A stretch of DNA of 64,000 nt, from assembly GCA_965242565.1 (NCBI GenBank), contig OZ251457.1:1054001-1118000 (forward strand), read 5' to 3'. Under the pieces are notes generated by a model. That model ran no database searches. It was given only the letters and a program-made list of their open reading frames with translations, and had not been told where the DNA came from. The stretch's first letter is position 1, and the number at the start of each line of letters is the position of its first letter. The translations under genes were made by a program, and so were the position numbers. This DNA comes from CATQGW01 sp965242565 (GTDB lineage Bacteria; Chloroflexota; Dehalococcoidia; Bin125). Shown piece by piece: positions 25,141 through 33,081 of the stretch.

Positions 25141-26100
25141 ATGCGACGGACGAATTGGCGGTGGACGGTGCTGCTGGGGGTGATCGTGGGAACGGCGCTG
25201 GGTCTGGCGGCGCTGGGAGTGGGGTTTGAGGTGGGCGGGCAGGCGCCGGGGCTGGAGCCGCAGGTGTCGGATTTGAGCGCGATGGAGCCGAACGCGGCGG
25301 TGGTGTGGCAGGCGTCGTATCGGACGACGGCGGCGCAGGTGGCGGCGATGCTGCCGGGCCTGGATGTGCTCTGGCGGTGGGACGGTCGGCGTTGGCAGCC
25401 GTACGCGCCGGCGGTGGGCGGGGCGCTGCCGCCGGGGGCGGTGAATTTCACGATCGAGACGGGCGATCGGCTGTGGATCGGCGATTTTGATCGGTCGCGG
25501 ATGCCGGCGGCGGAAGGGGCGACAACGTCGGCATCGACGCCGGAGGGGGACTCGACTCCGGAGGGGACGGTGATTGCGGAGGGGCGCCGACGGGGGTTGG
25601 TCGCGGATCGCGCGGTGGTGGGGGAGCCCGACGCGCCGGTGCTGATTGTGGACTACAGCGACTTCCTTTGAGGGCGCTGCCAGCGGTTTGCGGCTCAGGC
25701 TGAGCCGCGCATCATCGAAGAGGTCGTACGGACGGGGCTGGCGCGCTTCGAGTATCGGCACATGCCGCTGCACGGGCAGAGCGAGTTTGCGGCGCTGGCG
25801 ACGGAGTGCGCGGCGGATCAGGATGCGTTCTGGGCGGCGCACGACCGCTACATGGCGGCGGGGGATGCGTCGCTGTATCGGCGGTCGGGGGCGGTGGCGA
25901 TGGCGCGTGATTTGGGGTTGGACACGGCGGAGTTCGGGGCGTGCCTGGACGAGCGGCGGCACATTGAGGCGATTGAGGAGCAGCAGCGGGCGGGGTTCGC
26001 GCTGGGCGTGCGGGCGACGCCGGTGATTTTCGTGGACGGTGAGCGGGTGGATGCGACGGCGTCGGCGGTGATCGAGGCGGTGCGGGCGGCGGCTGAGTAA
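25141..26100 (+). CDS. Selenocysteine-containing membrane-anchored DsbA/thioredoxin-fold protein (in-frame TGA at 25669-25671)
   Basis: Read through the TGA, this is a 319-residue protein with Sec at 177. Residues 9-30 are a membrane anchor. Residues 45-115 hold a small module with WRWDGRRWQPY and FTIETGDRLWIGD that also ends the surface protein at 35.8 kb. A Thr/Ser/Glu linker follows, then the thioredoxin-like domain: VLIVDYSDFL-Sec-GRC-QRFAAQ, FWAAHD, and the cis-Pro loop ATPVIFVDG (Pro near 294). Sec again replaces the first Cys of CxxC. It begins 4 bp after the first selenoprotein's stop and is clearly its paralogue. The same hairpin follows the TGA at the same spacing. Normal annotation would give a truncated 176-residue protein plus an orphan fragment at 25762-26100. 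Confidence 0.85.
25689..25709 (+). promoter_or_regulatory. Candidate bacterial SECIS hairpin, copy 2
   Basis: The core GCGGCTCAGGCTGAGCCGC is identical to copy 1: an 8-bp perfect stem plus a T-G wobble at the base, with a GGC loop. The stem begins 17 nt after the TGA at 25669-25671, the same spacing as in copy 1. The bases just after the TGA differ from copy 1, so the hairpin is conserved more than its surroundings. Confidence 0.75.
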
Positions 26101-26155
26101 CCCCTCGTCCGCCGCGTAACGCTCCGTCTCGCCGCTGACGGGGTACCGTTGCCTC

Positions 26156-26884
26156 ATGGTGCAACCTGCGAACACGCCTGCGCGCAAACCCGAAAAACCG
26201 CTCGGCATCAAGGCCTACGGCTCGATCCCGCACCTGCCCGGCTCCAAGCTGGGTACCGGCGACCACACCGTCCACGACGGCCAGGCCCGCATCTGCACCG
26301 AGCGCCGGCGCGACCGCCACGACCGAATCATCGTCGAGGAGAAGCTCGACGGCGCATGCGTCGCGGTCGCCCGCGTCGACGGCCTGATCCTGCCGCTCGG
26401 CCGCGCCGGCTACGAGCTGACCACCGCGCGGTTCGACTTCCTGCGCCGCTTCCACGGCTACGCCATGGAGCGCCAGGACGCCTTCCTCGACCTGCTCGAA
26501 GACGGCGAGCGGGCAATCGGCGAATGGCTGATCCTCGCCCACGGCACGCGCTACGACCTGCCGCACGAACCCTGGGTGCTGTTCGACGTGATGCGCGGCG
26601 AAAAGCGCCTCACCCGCGAGGCGCTCCACGCCCGCAACCCCCGCTTCCCCATGCCGCAACTGCTCAGCGAAACCCCAGTCGCCATTGCCGAGATCGACGC
26701 CGCGCTCGGCGAGCACGGCCACCACGGCGCAATCGACCGCGCCGAGGGCGCCGTCTGGCGCGTAGAGCGCCGCGGCAAAGTCGACTTCCTCGCCAAATGG
26801 GTGCGCCCCACCCACGAAACCGGCCGCTACCTCAGCAGCATCTCCGGCCGCGACGAAATCTACAACACCTGGCCCGAAAGCTGA
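26156..26884 (+). CDS. RNA ligase-family nucleotidyltransferase
   Basis: This 242-residue protein has the nucleotidyltransferase motifs of the RNA ligase/DNA ligase/capping superfamily. Motif I is EEKLDGA, with Lys63 expected to take AMP. Motif III-like GEWLILAHG, motif IV EGAVWR (residues 197-202) and motif V DFLAKW with Lys214 are also visible. Its size fits a minimal Rnl2-like ligase domain without a C-terminal extension. It would join or repair nicked RNA ends, possibly after tRNA damage, but the substrate is unknown. It begins 55 bp after the selenoprotein genes and could be at the end of that transcript, though its base use looks ordinary and a separate function is likely. Confidence 0.83.
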   Translation: MVQPANTPARKPEKPLGIKAYGSIPHLPGSKLGTGDHTVHDGQARICTERRRDRHDRIIVEEKLDGACVAVARVDGLILPLGRAGYELTTARFDFLRRFHGYAMERQDAFLDLLEDGERAIGEWLILAHGTRYDLPHEPWVLFDVMRGEKRLTREALHARNPRFPMPQLLSETPVAIAEIDAALGEHGHHGAIDRAEGAVWRVERRGKVDFLAKWVRPTHETGRYLSSISGRDEIYNTWPES

Positions 26885-26964
26885 GGCGGAGATTCCGGGA
26901 TCCAATCGCCCCCCTATGTGTCGTAGTTGCGGACTGGGGGGTCGGCCACCGCAAAAGCGCGCCC

Positions 26965-27396
26965 TCACCCCCGCAGCGGATACACCCGATACAGCCCAAC
27001 GTGCCGAAAATCGCGGTCGAACGCGAGCAGGTCTTCAATGCCCTGGTCATCCATCGCGTCCATCAGCATGCAGTCGACCAGGCTGGGCGATCCCGTCGTC
27101 AGACTCGCATACCGCTCGATCCCGCGTTGCAGCGATGCCGTTGTCTGTAGAACCACCTCGTAGGACCCGGCCTCCGAGAGTGCGTCGTTCACGAATGCGA
27201 GCGCCGTCCGGCGCAGCGACTGTCTGGACATGAGCGACAGCAGCTCGGAGAGCACGCCGTCGGTGGTGACGATGACGGCGTCGCTGAACTCATCGGCGAG
27301 GCGCCGCGCTTCTTCGTGCTGCGTGTGCCTCACGTAGAGGAAGGGGAAGAGAAACGAGGTGTCCGCGGCGACGCGCCTTTCTCCGTGAGGCGTCAC
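26965..27396 (-). CDS. PIN-domain nuclease (VapC-like toxin)
   Basis: A 143-residue PIN domain with the four acidic residues in place: Asp12 (ADTSF), Glu51 (LSEL), Asp108 (LVDCM) and Asp127/Asp129 (FDRDF). PIN toxins are Mg-dependent RNases that cut tRNA or rRNA. Its start overlaps the stop of the upstream 219-residue gene by 4 bp (ATGA), which is the usual coupling of antitoxin and toxin. The partner is much longer than classic VapB (about 80 residues), so this may be a non-standard pair. Confidence 0.85.
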   Translation of the reverse strand: MTPHGERRVAADTSFLFPFLYVRHTQHEEARRLADEFSDAVIVTTDGVLSELLSLMSRQSLRRTALAFVNDALSEAGSYEVVLQTTASLQRGIERYASLTTGSPSLVDCMLMDAMDDQGIEDLLAFDRDFRHVGLYRVYPLRG

Positions 27397-28052
27397 CGGC
27401 GTGGCCTGAGGTAGTCATCGGTGTCTTCGGGGCCGAGCACCGGCAACTCGGCCCAGACCTCGTCCGGCACCTGTCCAAAGGTGCGGTCGGCCAGCTTGAG
27501 GAGGTCGCCGACCGTGGCGCGCGGCGCACCGGCCGCGGCTTCGCACGCTGCGAGCGCGGCGCGCCGCAGCGCGTTGCGCCCCCACCGATCGACTTGCGCC
27601 GGCGGGTGCGCTCCCCATTGCACCGTGATCGAATCATCGGGGCCCAGGCTCGCGCCGAAGCCGCTCAGTTTGTCGAGCGTCGCCAGGCTCAGGTCGGAAT
27701 GCAGATGGCCGTCCGTCCCTTTCATGAGTCCGGCGAGGATCAGATCGCCGGCGGCCGCAAACGCGGCAGCTGCGCCATCCGGTTCGTCCTGGCCGTTCGG
27801 CGTTGGGCAACGGCCGAGCTCAATCGCGCCGGCGCGCAGCGAGCGCATGCGCGGCTCCACCGCCTCGGCGAATCCGGGCGGGAGGCCGGGCCACACCGGA
27901 TTGCCGCTGCGCCAGATTTCCTCGGCGACCCGAACGAACGCTTCCTGGAAGCGCGCGAGTTCGCGCAACGCCGAGGCGGGCAGTGCATCGCCCGCGAATG
28001 TCGGACCGTTGAACTTCAGCACGATCAGCGGTCGTTCCGCGCCTGGACCCAT
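27393..28052 (-). CDS. Putative partner (antitoxin-like) of the PIN toxin
   Basis: A 219-residue protein of unknown family. It begins MGPGAERPLIVLKFNG and contains a helical stretch (SALRELARFQEAFVRVAEEIW) and a central beta-rich part. No ribbon-helix-helix, AbrB or HTH motif can be seen. The four-base overlap with the PIN gene is the only reason to propose an antitoxin role. It might instead be a sensor domain that keeps the PIN enzyme inactive. Confidence 0.6.
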   Translation of the reverse strand: MGPGAERPLIVLKFNGPTFAGDALPASALRELARFQEAFVRVAEEIWRSGNPVWPGLPPGFAEAVEPRMRSLRAGAIELGRCPTPNGQDEPDGAAAAFAAAGDLILAGLMKGTDGHLHSDLSLATLDKLSGFGASLGPDDSITVQWGAHPPAQVDRWGRNALRRAALAACEAAAGAPRATVGDLLKLADRTFGQVPDEVWAELPVLGPEDTDDYLRPRR

Positions 28053-28124
28053 TGTCGCCGCTCCTCACAGCCAATCCTATCGCAGCCGCAGCCGCCTTTC
28101 ACAGCCGCGGCCCCGGCGAGCCCT

Positions 28125-28183
28125 GATTCCGGGTCCCAATCCTCCCCCATCCTGGGGGAGGTGCCGCGCAGCGGCGGAGGGGG
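28125..28183. repeat. 59-bp direct repeat, left copy (flanks methyltransferase gene)
   Basis: Identical base for base to 29690-29748, in the same orientation. It contains CCTCCCCCA-TCC-TGGGGGAGG, a 9-bp stem with a 3-nt loop. Upstream of both copies a looser similarity continues, with CTCCTCACAGC(C/T)AATCCTA at 28062 and 29626. Confidence 0.85.
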
Positions 28184-28196
28184 AGCGCCCGCCCGC

Positions 28197-29624
28197 CTAC
28201 GCGCTGCGAATCCCGTCGCGGATCAGCTTCGCGATCAACTCCTCCTGCGAACCCGTCCCCTTGGTCGAGTTGCACGCGCCGCAGAGCAACTGGAGGTTGT
28301 CGATGTGGTCCGTGCCGCCTTTGGAGCGCGGCACGATGTGATCGATCGTGAGGTTGCGGAACGGGAAGAACGTCCTACAGCCGTTGCACAGTCCCTCTTG
28401 CTGCCCGTACAGCAGGTGTTTGTTCGACGGCGAAGCGTACGGCGGCAAGTTGCCGAGGTCGGTTCGCTGTGGAATATCGGTGCGGTGAACGCCCGAGTAG
28501 AACAGCCCCAATTCGCGTTGCATCCGCACCTTGACCAGGTCCGCCGCTTTGGGCGAAATGTCGATTCCGATCCACTGCCGCTCCAGTTTCTCCGCGGCGA
28601 CGCAGGCCGTGGCGCAGCCGCAGAACGGATCGAACACCACGTCATCAGGGTTCGACGATGTGAGAATGACACGCTCCAGCAGCGCGATCGGTTTCTGGGT
28701 CGGGTAGCCGGTGCGCTCCCGTGCGCTGCCCTGCACCGGCGGTATATCCGTCCAGAGCGCGTCGACTGTCCGCCCCCGCTGCTCGTCGAGATATCGCTTC
28801 AGACTCGGCACCCGGCCGGCCGCGCGCTGGACGATTCGGCCTTCCGCGTGCGCCTGCTCCATGCGTTCCTGCGTCCAGCGCCAGACTCGCGTGACGCCGA
28901 GGAACTCGTAGGTCAGATTCGGCCTGTTTTTGTTCGGGTTGGTCAGGTTGTCGAGCTGATACCGGCGTCCTGTTCCTTCTTCGACGTGTCGGTAGTGACG
29001 GTCAACGTAGTCGGCGTCGTGCGGGGCAAACTGTGCGTTATATACCGCGCGGTCGCTCATTGCGTAGCGAAGCAGCACGTCGTGATTGGTCGACATGTTC
29101 CGCGTGGCCAGCCCCTTGGCGGGTTGTCGCCGCCAGACCACCTCGTTGCGGAAGCAGCCGCGCCCGAACACCGCGTCCATCGTCATTTTCAGGTAGTGAC
29201 TCGCCGTCTGATCGCAATGCAGGTAGATGCTGCCGTCCGGCTTCAGCAGGCGCTTCATTTCGAGCAGTCGGACGCCCATCATGATCAGGTACGCCTTCAT
29301 TCGTTTGCCGTGAGAGACGCCGGCCGACTCGATCACGCTGGCAAGCGCCGGCTCGCGCTCCGCGACCTCGCCGTGCCACGCAATGTCCAGGTCGTCCAGC
29401 GTCCACGAGTCTTTGAACGCCGCGCCCGCCGCCTCCGAGTCGATGGGCGCGACGTAGTCGCGATTCGAGTTGAATGGCGGATCCAGGTAGATCAGGTCGA
29501 CCGTTTCGGAGTTCATCCCCCGCATCACGTCGATGTTGTCGCCCGTCCACAGCGTCTGATTGGCCCAGTTCGCCGGATGAGAATCAGTCACGGCAGCGTC
29601 TCCGTTCTCCGCCCGTGCCGACAC
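28197..29624 (-). CDS. DNA methyltransferase fused to an HNH endonuclease domain
   Basis: This 475-residue protein combines two activities. Residues 20-370 are a beta-class amino-methyltransferase: catalytic motif DPPF at 48-51 comes before the AdoMet motif FDPFCGCATA near 320, so the order is IV...I, as in adenine-N6 and cytosine-N4 enzymes of this class. Residues 400-470 are an HNH nuclease with two zinc-type Cys pairs (CNGC and CGAC) and the core DHIVPRSKGG...N. A protein that both modifies and cuts would be a one-gene restriction-modification unit, but the HNH part may act on other DNA. It starts at GTG 29624; a second GTG at 29590 is possible. The gene is bracketed by perfect 59-bp repeats. 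Confidence 0.9.
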   Translation of the reverse strand: MSARAENGDAAVTDSHPANWANQTLWTGDNIDVMRGMNSETVDLIYLDPPFNSNRDYVAPIDSEAAGAAFKDSWTLDDLDIAWHGEVAEREPALASVIESAGVSHGKRMKAYLIMMGVRLLEMKRLLKPDGSIYLHCDQTASHYLKMTMDAVFGRGCFRNEVVWRRQPAKGLATRNMSTNHDVLLRYAMSDRAVYNAQFAPHDADYVDRHYRHVEEGTGRRYQLDNLTNPNKNRPNLTYEFLGVTRVWRWTQERMEQAHAEGRIVQRAAGRVPSLKRYLDEQRGRTVDALWTDIPPVQGSARERTGYPTQKPIALLERVILTSSNPDDVVFDPFCGCATACVAAEKLERQWIGIDISPKAADLVKVRMQRELGLFYSGVHRTDIPQRTDLGNLPPYASPSNKHLLYGQQEGLCNGCRTFFPFRNLTIDHIVPRSKGGTDHIDNLQLLCGACNSTKGTGSQEELIAKLIRDGIRSA

Positions 29625-29689
29625 TCCTCACAGCTAATCCTACCGCAAGCGTCGCCGCTTCGTGCAGCCAACGTCCTCCGGCGCGACGC

Positions 29690-29748
29690 GATTCCGGGTC
29701 CCAATCCTCCCCCATCCTGGGGGAGGTGCCGCGCAGCGGCGGAGGGGG
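29690..29748. repeat. 59-bp direct repeat, right copy
   Basis: Perfect copy of 28125-28183 in the same orientation, about 1.56 kb away, lying between the GmrSD-like gene and the methyltransferase gene. See the finding on a possible mobile or duplicated cassette. Confidence 0.85.
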
Positions 29749-29779
29749 TGCGGCCGCCCTGCGCTAAGCCGCCCCGCGA

Positions 29780-31699
29780 CTAGATCTTGTCCGGCGGCGG
29801 CCAGATTTCGATCGCGATCTTCGCCAGCCGCTCGCTGCGATCGAGAATCTTGTGCTCATCCCAGCCTTCGTCAGCTGGTGCATGCGCCAACAACTCGCGG
29901 ACGAGCGCGTGGTCGTCGAAGTCTTGAAGAGCCGCGCGCTTTGCGGCCCATGACGAGTCTGGTACAGGCACTCGGAAATCGCGCTGGAGCAGCGCCAGAT
30001 TGCCGATCGTGCCGATCAGTTGGTCCCGCAGCTCGTTTGGGTCCTCGTCCAACTCGTTTTGCGGTGGCTCAGACCACTCTCGCAGATCGCGCCATTTTTC
30101 GGGCAGAACGTGCTCAATATTCTGCTTCTCGATCGGGAGGTCGACTCGCGGCGTGAGATCTTGCCCCTGCACTGCTGGACCAGGACCGAGTTTTGGCACG
30201 CCGGTCAAGGTGCCAGCCTCAAGCGCAGCGAGCACCATTCGCTGACGCGCCTTCGTCAACGAGTCCCAAACCAGAACCTCCAGCAGACGTTCGTCGGAAG
30301 GCCACTCAGCATGTGCGCTGCTGCGGTTCGTGATCTCGTCGATGATCGTGTCGGCGGCTTTCGGTGCGCGATTGTTCTGAAGCGCTCGGAGGAGGCTTGG
30401 GATGTCCTTGTTCAAGCCCTTTGAGTCCAAGCGGCAGATCATCCGGCGCACCAGAAAGCTCTCCAACGCGGTGAGGCAGCGCTCGAACTCCGGAACGGGC
30501 ACATCTTCGGTGAGCAGCCACAGCAGCACCGGCGTCATCAGATGCGCCTGCGTCACGTGCCAGCGAGCGACGAAACGCGCCAGCGTGGAGTCGCCGGTTG
30601 CATGCTCCAGTTCGTCATACTTCCGTGCGACGCGCTCCAGGTCGGCCGCGAGAGCATTGGTGTCTCTCCCGGGTATGTACTGTCGGAACGGCTGGAACGT
30701 ACCCTCGGCCTCGATCAGAGTGTGGGTTCGCATTGTGAGCCAGTAACGAAGAAAGACTTCGAGCCGAGGAGTGGTGAGCCGTCCCTGCTTGACGTCTTGT
30801 CGCCACCACGGGTTGAGTTCCAGCGACTCGAAGTAGCGCGAGTGCAGCTGCTCGTCGTCGCCGCCGCTAACTCGATGTTGGTGTAGGAGATGGTTCTTCG
30901 CCAGATCCCATTGGAGCAGCGGAGTGCCACGCGCGTTCAACGACTCGAAGATCACGTTCGGATTGTCCGCGAAGCCGAGGTCAATCGCGACCACCTTGAG
31001 TTTGAAACGCAGCGCAGCCGCCAAAGCGTCCACGCGAACTTCGAGGTCCTCAGGAACACGCAGGATCCATTGGGCGAACCAGTCGCGAAAGAAGTCATAC
31101 GCGCGCTCAATCCGCGTCTGCGGGTCACTCGCTGCCGCAGCGCGTCTCCTCGCGAGATGCGCACGCAGAGATTGGGGTTGGGCCGGTGGGGCGCTCACCG
31201 GATCATTGCCTCTCTCCGTGGCCTTTTGCATGACCTTGTCGAACTGTTCTTGGTCGCCCACTGTCGGCCAGACCTTGGATTTCAGGTGCGGACTGCCGGC
31301 GTAGACATGTTTTGGTGGATTTTCGATCAGCAAGGCCAAGTGCTCTGCTGCGGGATGGTCGCCGACTTGCGCCATTTCAAGGGCTGCCTTGGCAGCCGCG
31401 AGGATCAGCTGAAGCGTGATTAGCCGCTGTTGCCCATCGATGACCCGACGAGTGCGAAAGTCGTCGTTGCCGTGCCGCTGCTCCTGGAAGACGAGCGCGC
31501 CCAGAAAGTGGTCGGGCGCACTGCCTTGCGATGCGCTTCCCGGCCTGCGCAGATCGCCTTCCGCGACGCGCTCAATGTCATCCCACAGCGGCCGCCACTG
31601 CTTCTTCTCGTCCCAGACGTACGGCCGCTGGTAGATCGGGATCACATACTGGCCAGGATCGGCGAACAGCGTTGCCGCACTTTCGACGTTGGCTTCCAT
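29780..31699 (-). CDS. GmrSD-type restriction protein (DUF262 plus DUF1524)
   Basis: A 639-residue protein with the DUF262 N-terminal domain: IPIYQRPYVWD (about residues 20-30), followed by RRVIDGQQRLITLQL, where the DGQQR motif is the family's nucleotide-binding signature. The C-terminal part holds a DUF1524 HNH-type motif (IEHVLPEKW, near residue 560). In E. coli CT596, GmrS and GmrD together are a type IV enzyme that cuts DNA with glucosylated hydroxymethylcytosine. Single-chain forms like this are common. I chose ATG 31699 over a GTG five codons upstream. Together with the methyltransferase-HNH gene it forms a defence cluster. Confidence 0.87.
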   Translation of the reverse strand: MEANVESAATLFADPGQYVIPIYQRPYVWDEKKQWRPLWDDIERVAEGDLRRPGSASQGSAPDHFLGALVFQEQRHGNDDFRTRRVIDGQQRLITLQLILAAAKAALEMAQVGDHPAAEHLALLIENPPKHVYAGSPHLKSKVWPTVGDQEQFDKVMQKATERGNDPVSAPPAQPQSLRAHLARRRAAAASDPQTRIERAYDFFRDWFAQWILRVPEDLEVRVDALAAALRFKLKVVAIDLGFADNPNVIFESLNARGTPLLQWDLAKNHLLHQHRVSGGDDEQLHSRYFESLELNPWWRQDVKQGRLTTPRLEVFLRYWLTMRTHTLIEAEGTFQPFRQYIPGRDTNALAADLERVARKYDELEHATGDSTLARFVARWHVTQAHLMTPVLLWLLTEDVPVPEFERCLTALESFLVRRMICRLDSKGLNKDIPSLLRALQNNRAPKAADTIIDEITNRSSAHAEWPSDERLLEVLVWDSLTKARQRMVLAALEAGTLTGVPKLGPGPAVQGQDLTPRVDLPIEKQNIEHVLPEKWRDLREWSEPPQNELDEDPNELRDQLIGTIGNLALLQRDFRVPVPDSSWAAKRAALQDFDDHALVRELLAHAPADEGWDEHKILDRSERLAKIAIEIWPPPDKI

Positions 31700-31749
31700 G
31701 CTCCGTCCTTCCACCTCCGCAGATTGTAGAGCATGGCCTACGCGCCGAC

Positions 31750-32937
31750 CTAGCCGCGGGGGAGGCCGAGGCCGCGAGTGGCGATGATGTTGCGCTGGAT
31801 TTCGCTGGTGCCGGCGGCGATGGTGAGGGGGACGGCGTTGAGGTATTCGTCGGGCATCCGACCGTTGAGCGGCGCGCGCTCCGCGTCGCCGGCGAGCTGG
31901 CCGTGCAGGCCGAGCATGTTGATCATCCCCGCCAGCTGCTGGTTGACCGCCGTGCCGAACAGCTTGCTCATCGACGCCTCCTGGTTGGGCACCAGCCCCT
32001 GCGACTGCATCCAGGCGACGCGGTAGGCGAGCCAGCGCCCGACGGTGAAGCCGATCTGGAGGTCGGCGATGCGGTGGCGCACGCGGATGTCCTCATCGGG
32101 GCGGCTCCCGTCGGGGCCGGGCTGCGCGGCCAGCTCGGTCAGCTCGCCGAGCAGCCGCACACCGGAGACGACGCGGGAGATGCCGGAGCGCTCGAAGTCG
32201 AGCGTGGTCGTGGCGACGTACCAGCCGCGGTTCTCCTCGCCGACCATGTTGGCGGCGGGCACGCGCACATCCTCGAAGAAGACCTCGTTGAAGTGGTGGC
32301 GGTCGGCCATGTTGACCAGCGGGCGCACCGTGATGCCGGGCGTCTTCATGTCGAGCAGGAAGAACGAGATGCCGCGGTGCTTGGGCGCGTCGGGGTCGGT
32401 GCGCGCCAGGCAGAAGATCCAGTCGGCGTGCTGCGCGCCCGACGTCCAGATTTTCTGGCCGTTGATGATGTAGTCGTCGCCGTCGCGCACCGCGCGCGTC
32501 TGGAGCGAGGCGAGGTCCGAGCCGGAGCCGGGCTCGCTGAAGCCCTGGCACCAGGTGATCTCGGCGTTGCGGATGGCGGGGAGGAAGAATTCTTTGTGGG
32601 CGTCGCTGCCGTACATGATGATGGTGGGGCCGACGCGGTCGACGCCCTGGTTGTAGGAGGGTGCGCGGTAGTGGGCCATCGCCTCGTTGAACATCGCCTG
32701 GCGGACGGGGCCGGCCCCCGCGCCGCCGTGCTCGGTCGGCCAGCCGAGCGTCAGCCAGCCGCGCTCCGCCAGCGAGCGCTGGAACGCGCGGGTGAAGGCC
32801 CAGCGCTCATCGTTGGCCGCGCCCTCCTCGGCGGGCCCCTCCGACATGTCCGCCCAGCCCGGCGGCAGCTCGGTCTCCAGGAACCGCACCACCTCCCCGC
32901 GAAACGCCTCGTCCTCGGCCGAAAATCGGAACTCCAT
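31750..32937 (-). CDS. Acyl-CoA dehydrogenase
   Basis: A 395-residue flavoprotein with the family's signature WCQGFSEPGSGSDLA (FAD and substrate loop) and the C-terminal ITIAAGTSEIQRN-like end (TIAAGTSEIQRNIIA). It introduces a trans-2 double bond into an acyl-CoA and passes electrons to ETF. The chain length of the substrate is not clear. The active-site Glu is usually before or inside the GTSEIQ region; I cannot place it with confidence here. Start ATG 32937 leaves a typical N-terminus (MEFRFSAEDEAFR); the frame extends 20 codons upstream but without family resemblance. Confidence 0.95.
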   Translation of the reverse strand: MEFRFSAEDEAFRGEVVRFLETELPPGWADMSEGPAEEGAANDERWAFTRAFQRSLAERGWLTLGWPTEHGGAGAGPVRQAMFNEAMAHYRAPSYNQGVDRVGPTIIMYGSDAHKEFFLPAIRNAEITWCQGFSEPGSGSDLASLQTRAVRDGDDYIINGQKIWTSGAQHADWIFCLARTDPDAPKHRGISFFLLDMKTPGITVRPLVNMADRHHFNEVFFEDVRVPAANMVGEENRGWYVATTTLDFERSGISRVVSGVRLLGELTELAAQPGPDGSRPDEDIRVRHRIADLQIGFTVGRWLAYRVAWMQSQGLVPNQEASMSKLFGTAVNQQLAGMINMLGLHGQLAGDAERAPLNGRMPDEYLNAVPLTIAAGTSEIQRNIIATRGLGLPRG

Positions 32938-33081
32938 GCGCACACCTCGTCTCCTCGGATCAGCCGCGTCGACAGCCGCATCGACAGCCATGCTCAACGC
33001 GCCGATCGTAGCTTACGGAGGCGGCTCGGGGCCGATGCCCGTTCGGGGGCGGGAAGTGGGGGCGAGGGATGTGAGCGGGCG

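Noticed and set aside
24453..26100. The two TGA interruptions as ordinary nonsense mutations or as UGA-to-Trp recoding
   Set aside because: Both hit the same Cys position in paralogues, both downstream halves keep a full domain, and a matching hairpin follows. Many genes in the window end in TGA, so general recoding is excluded.
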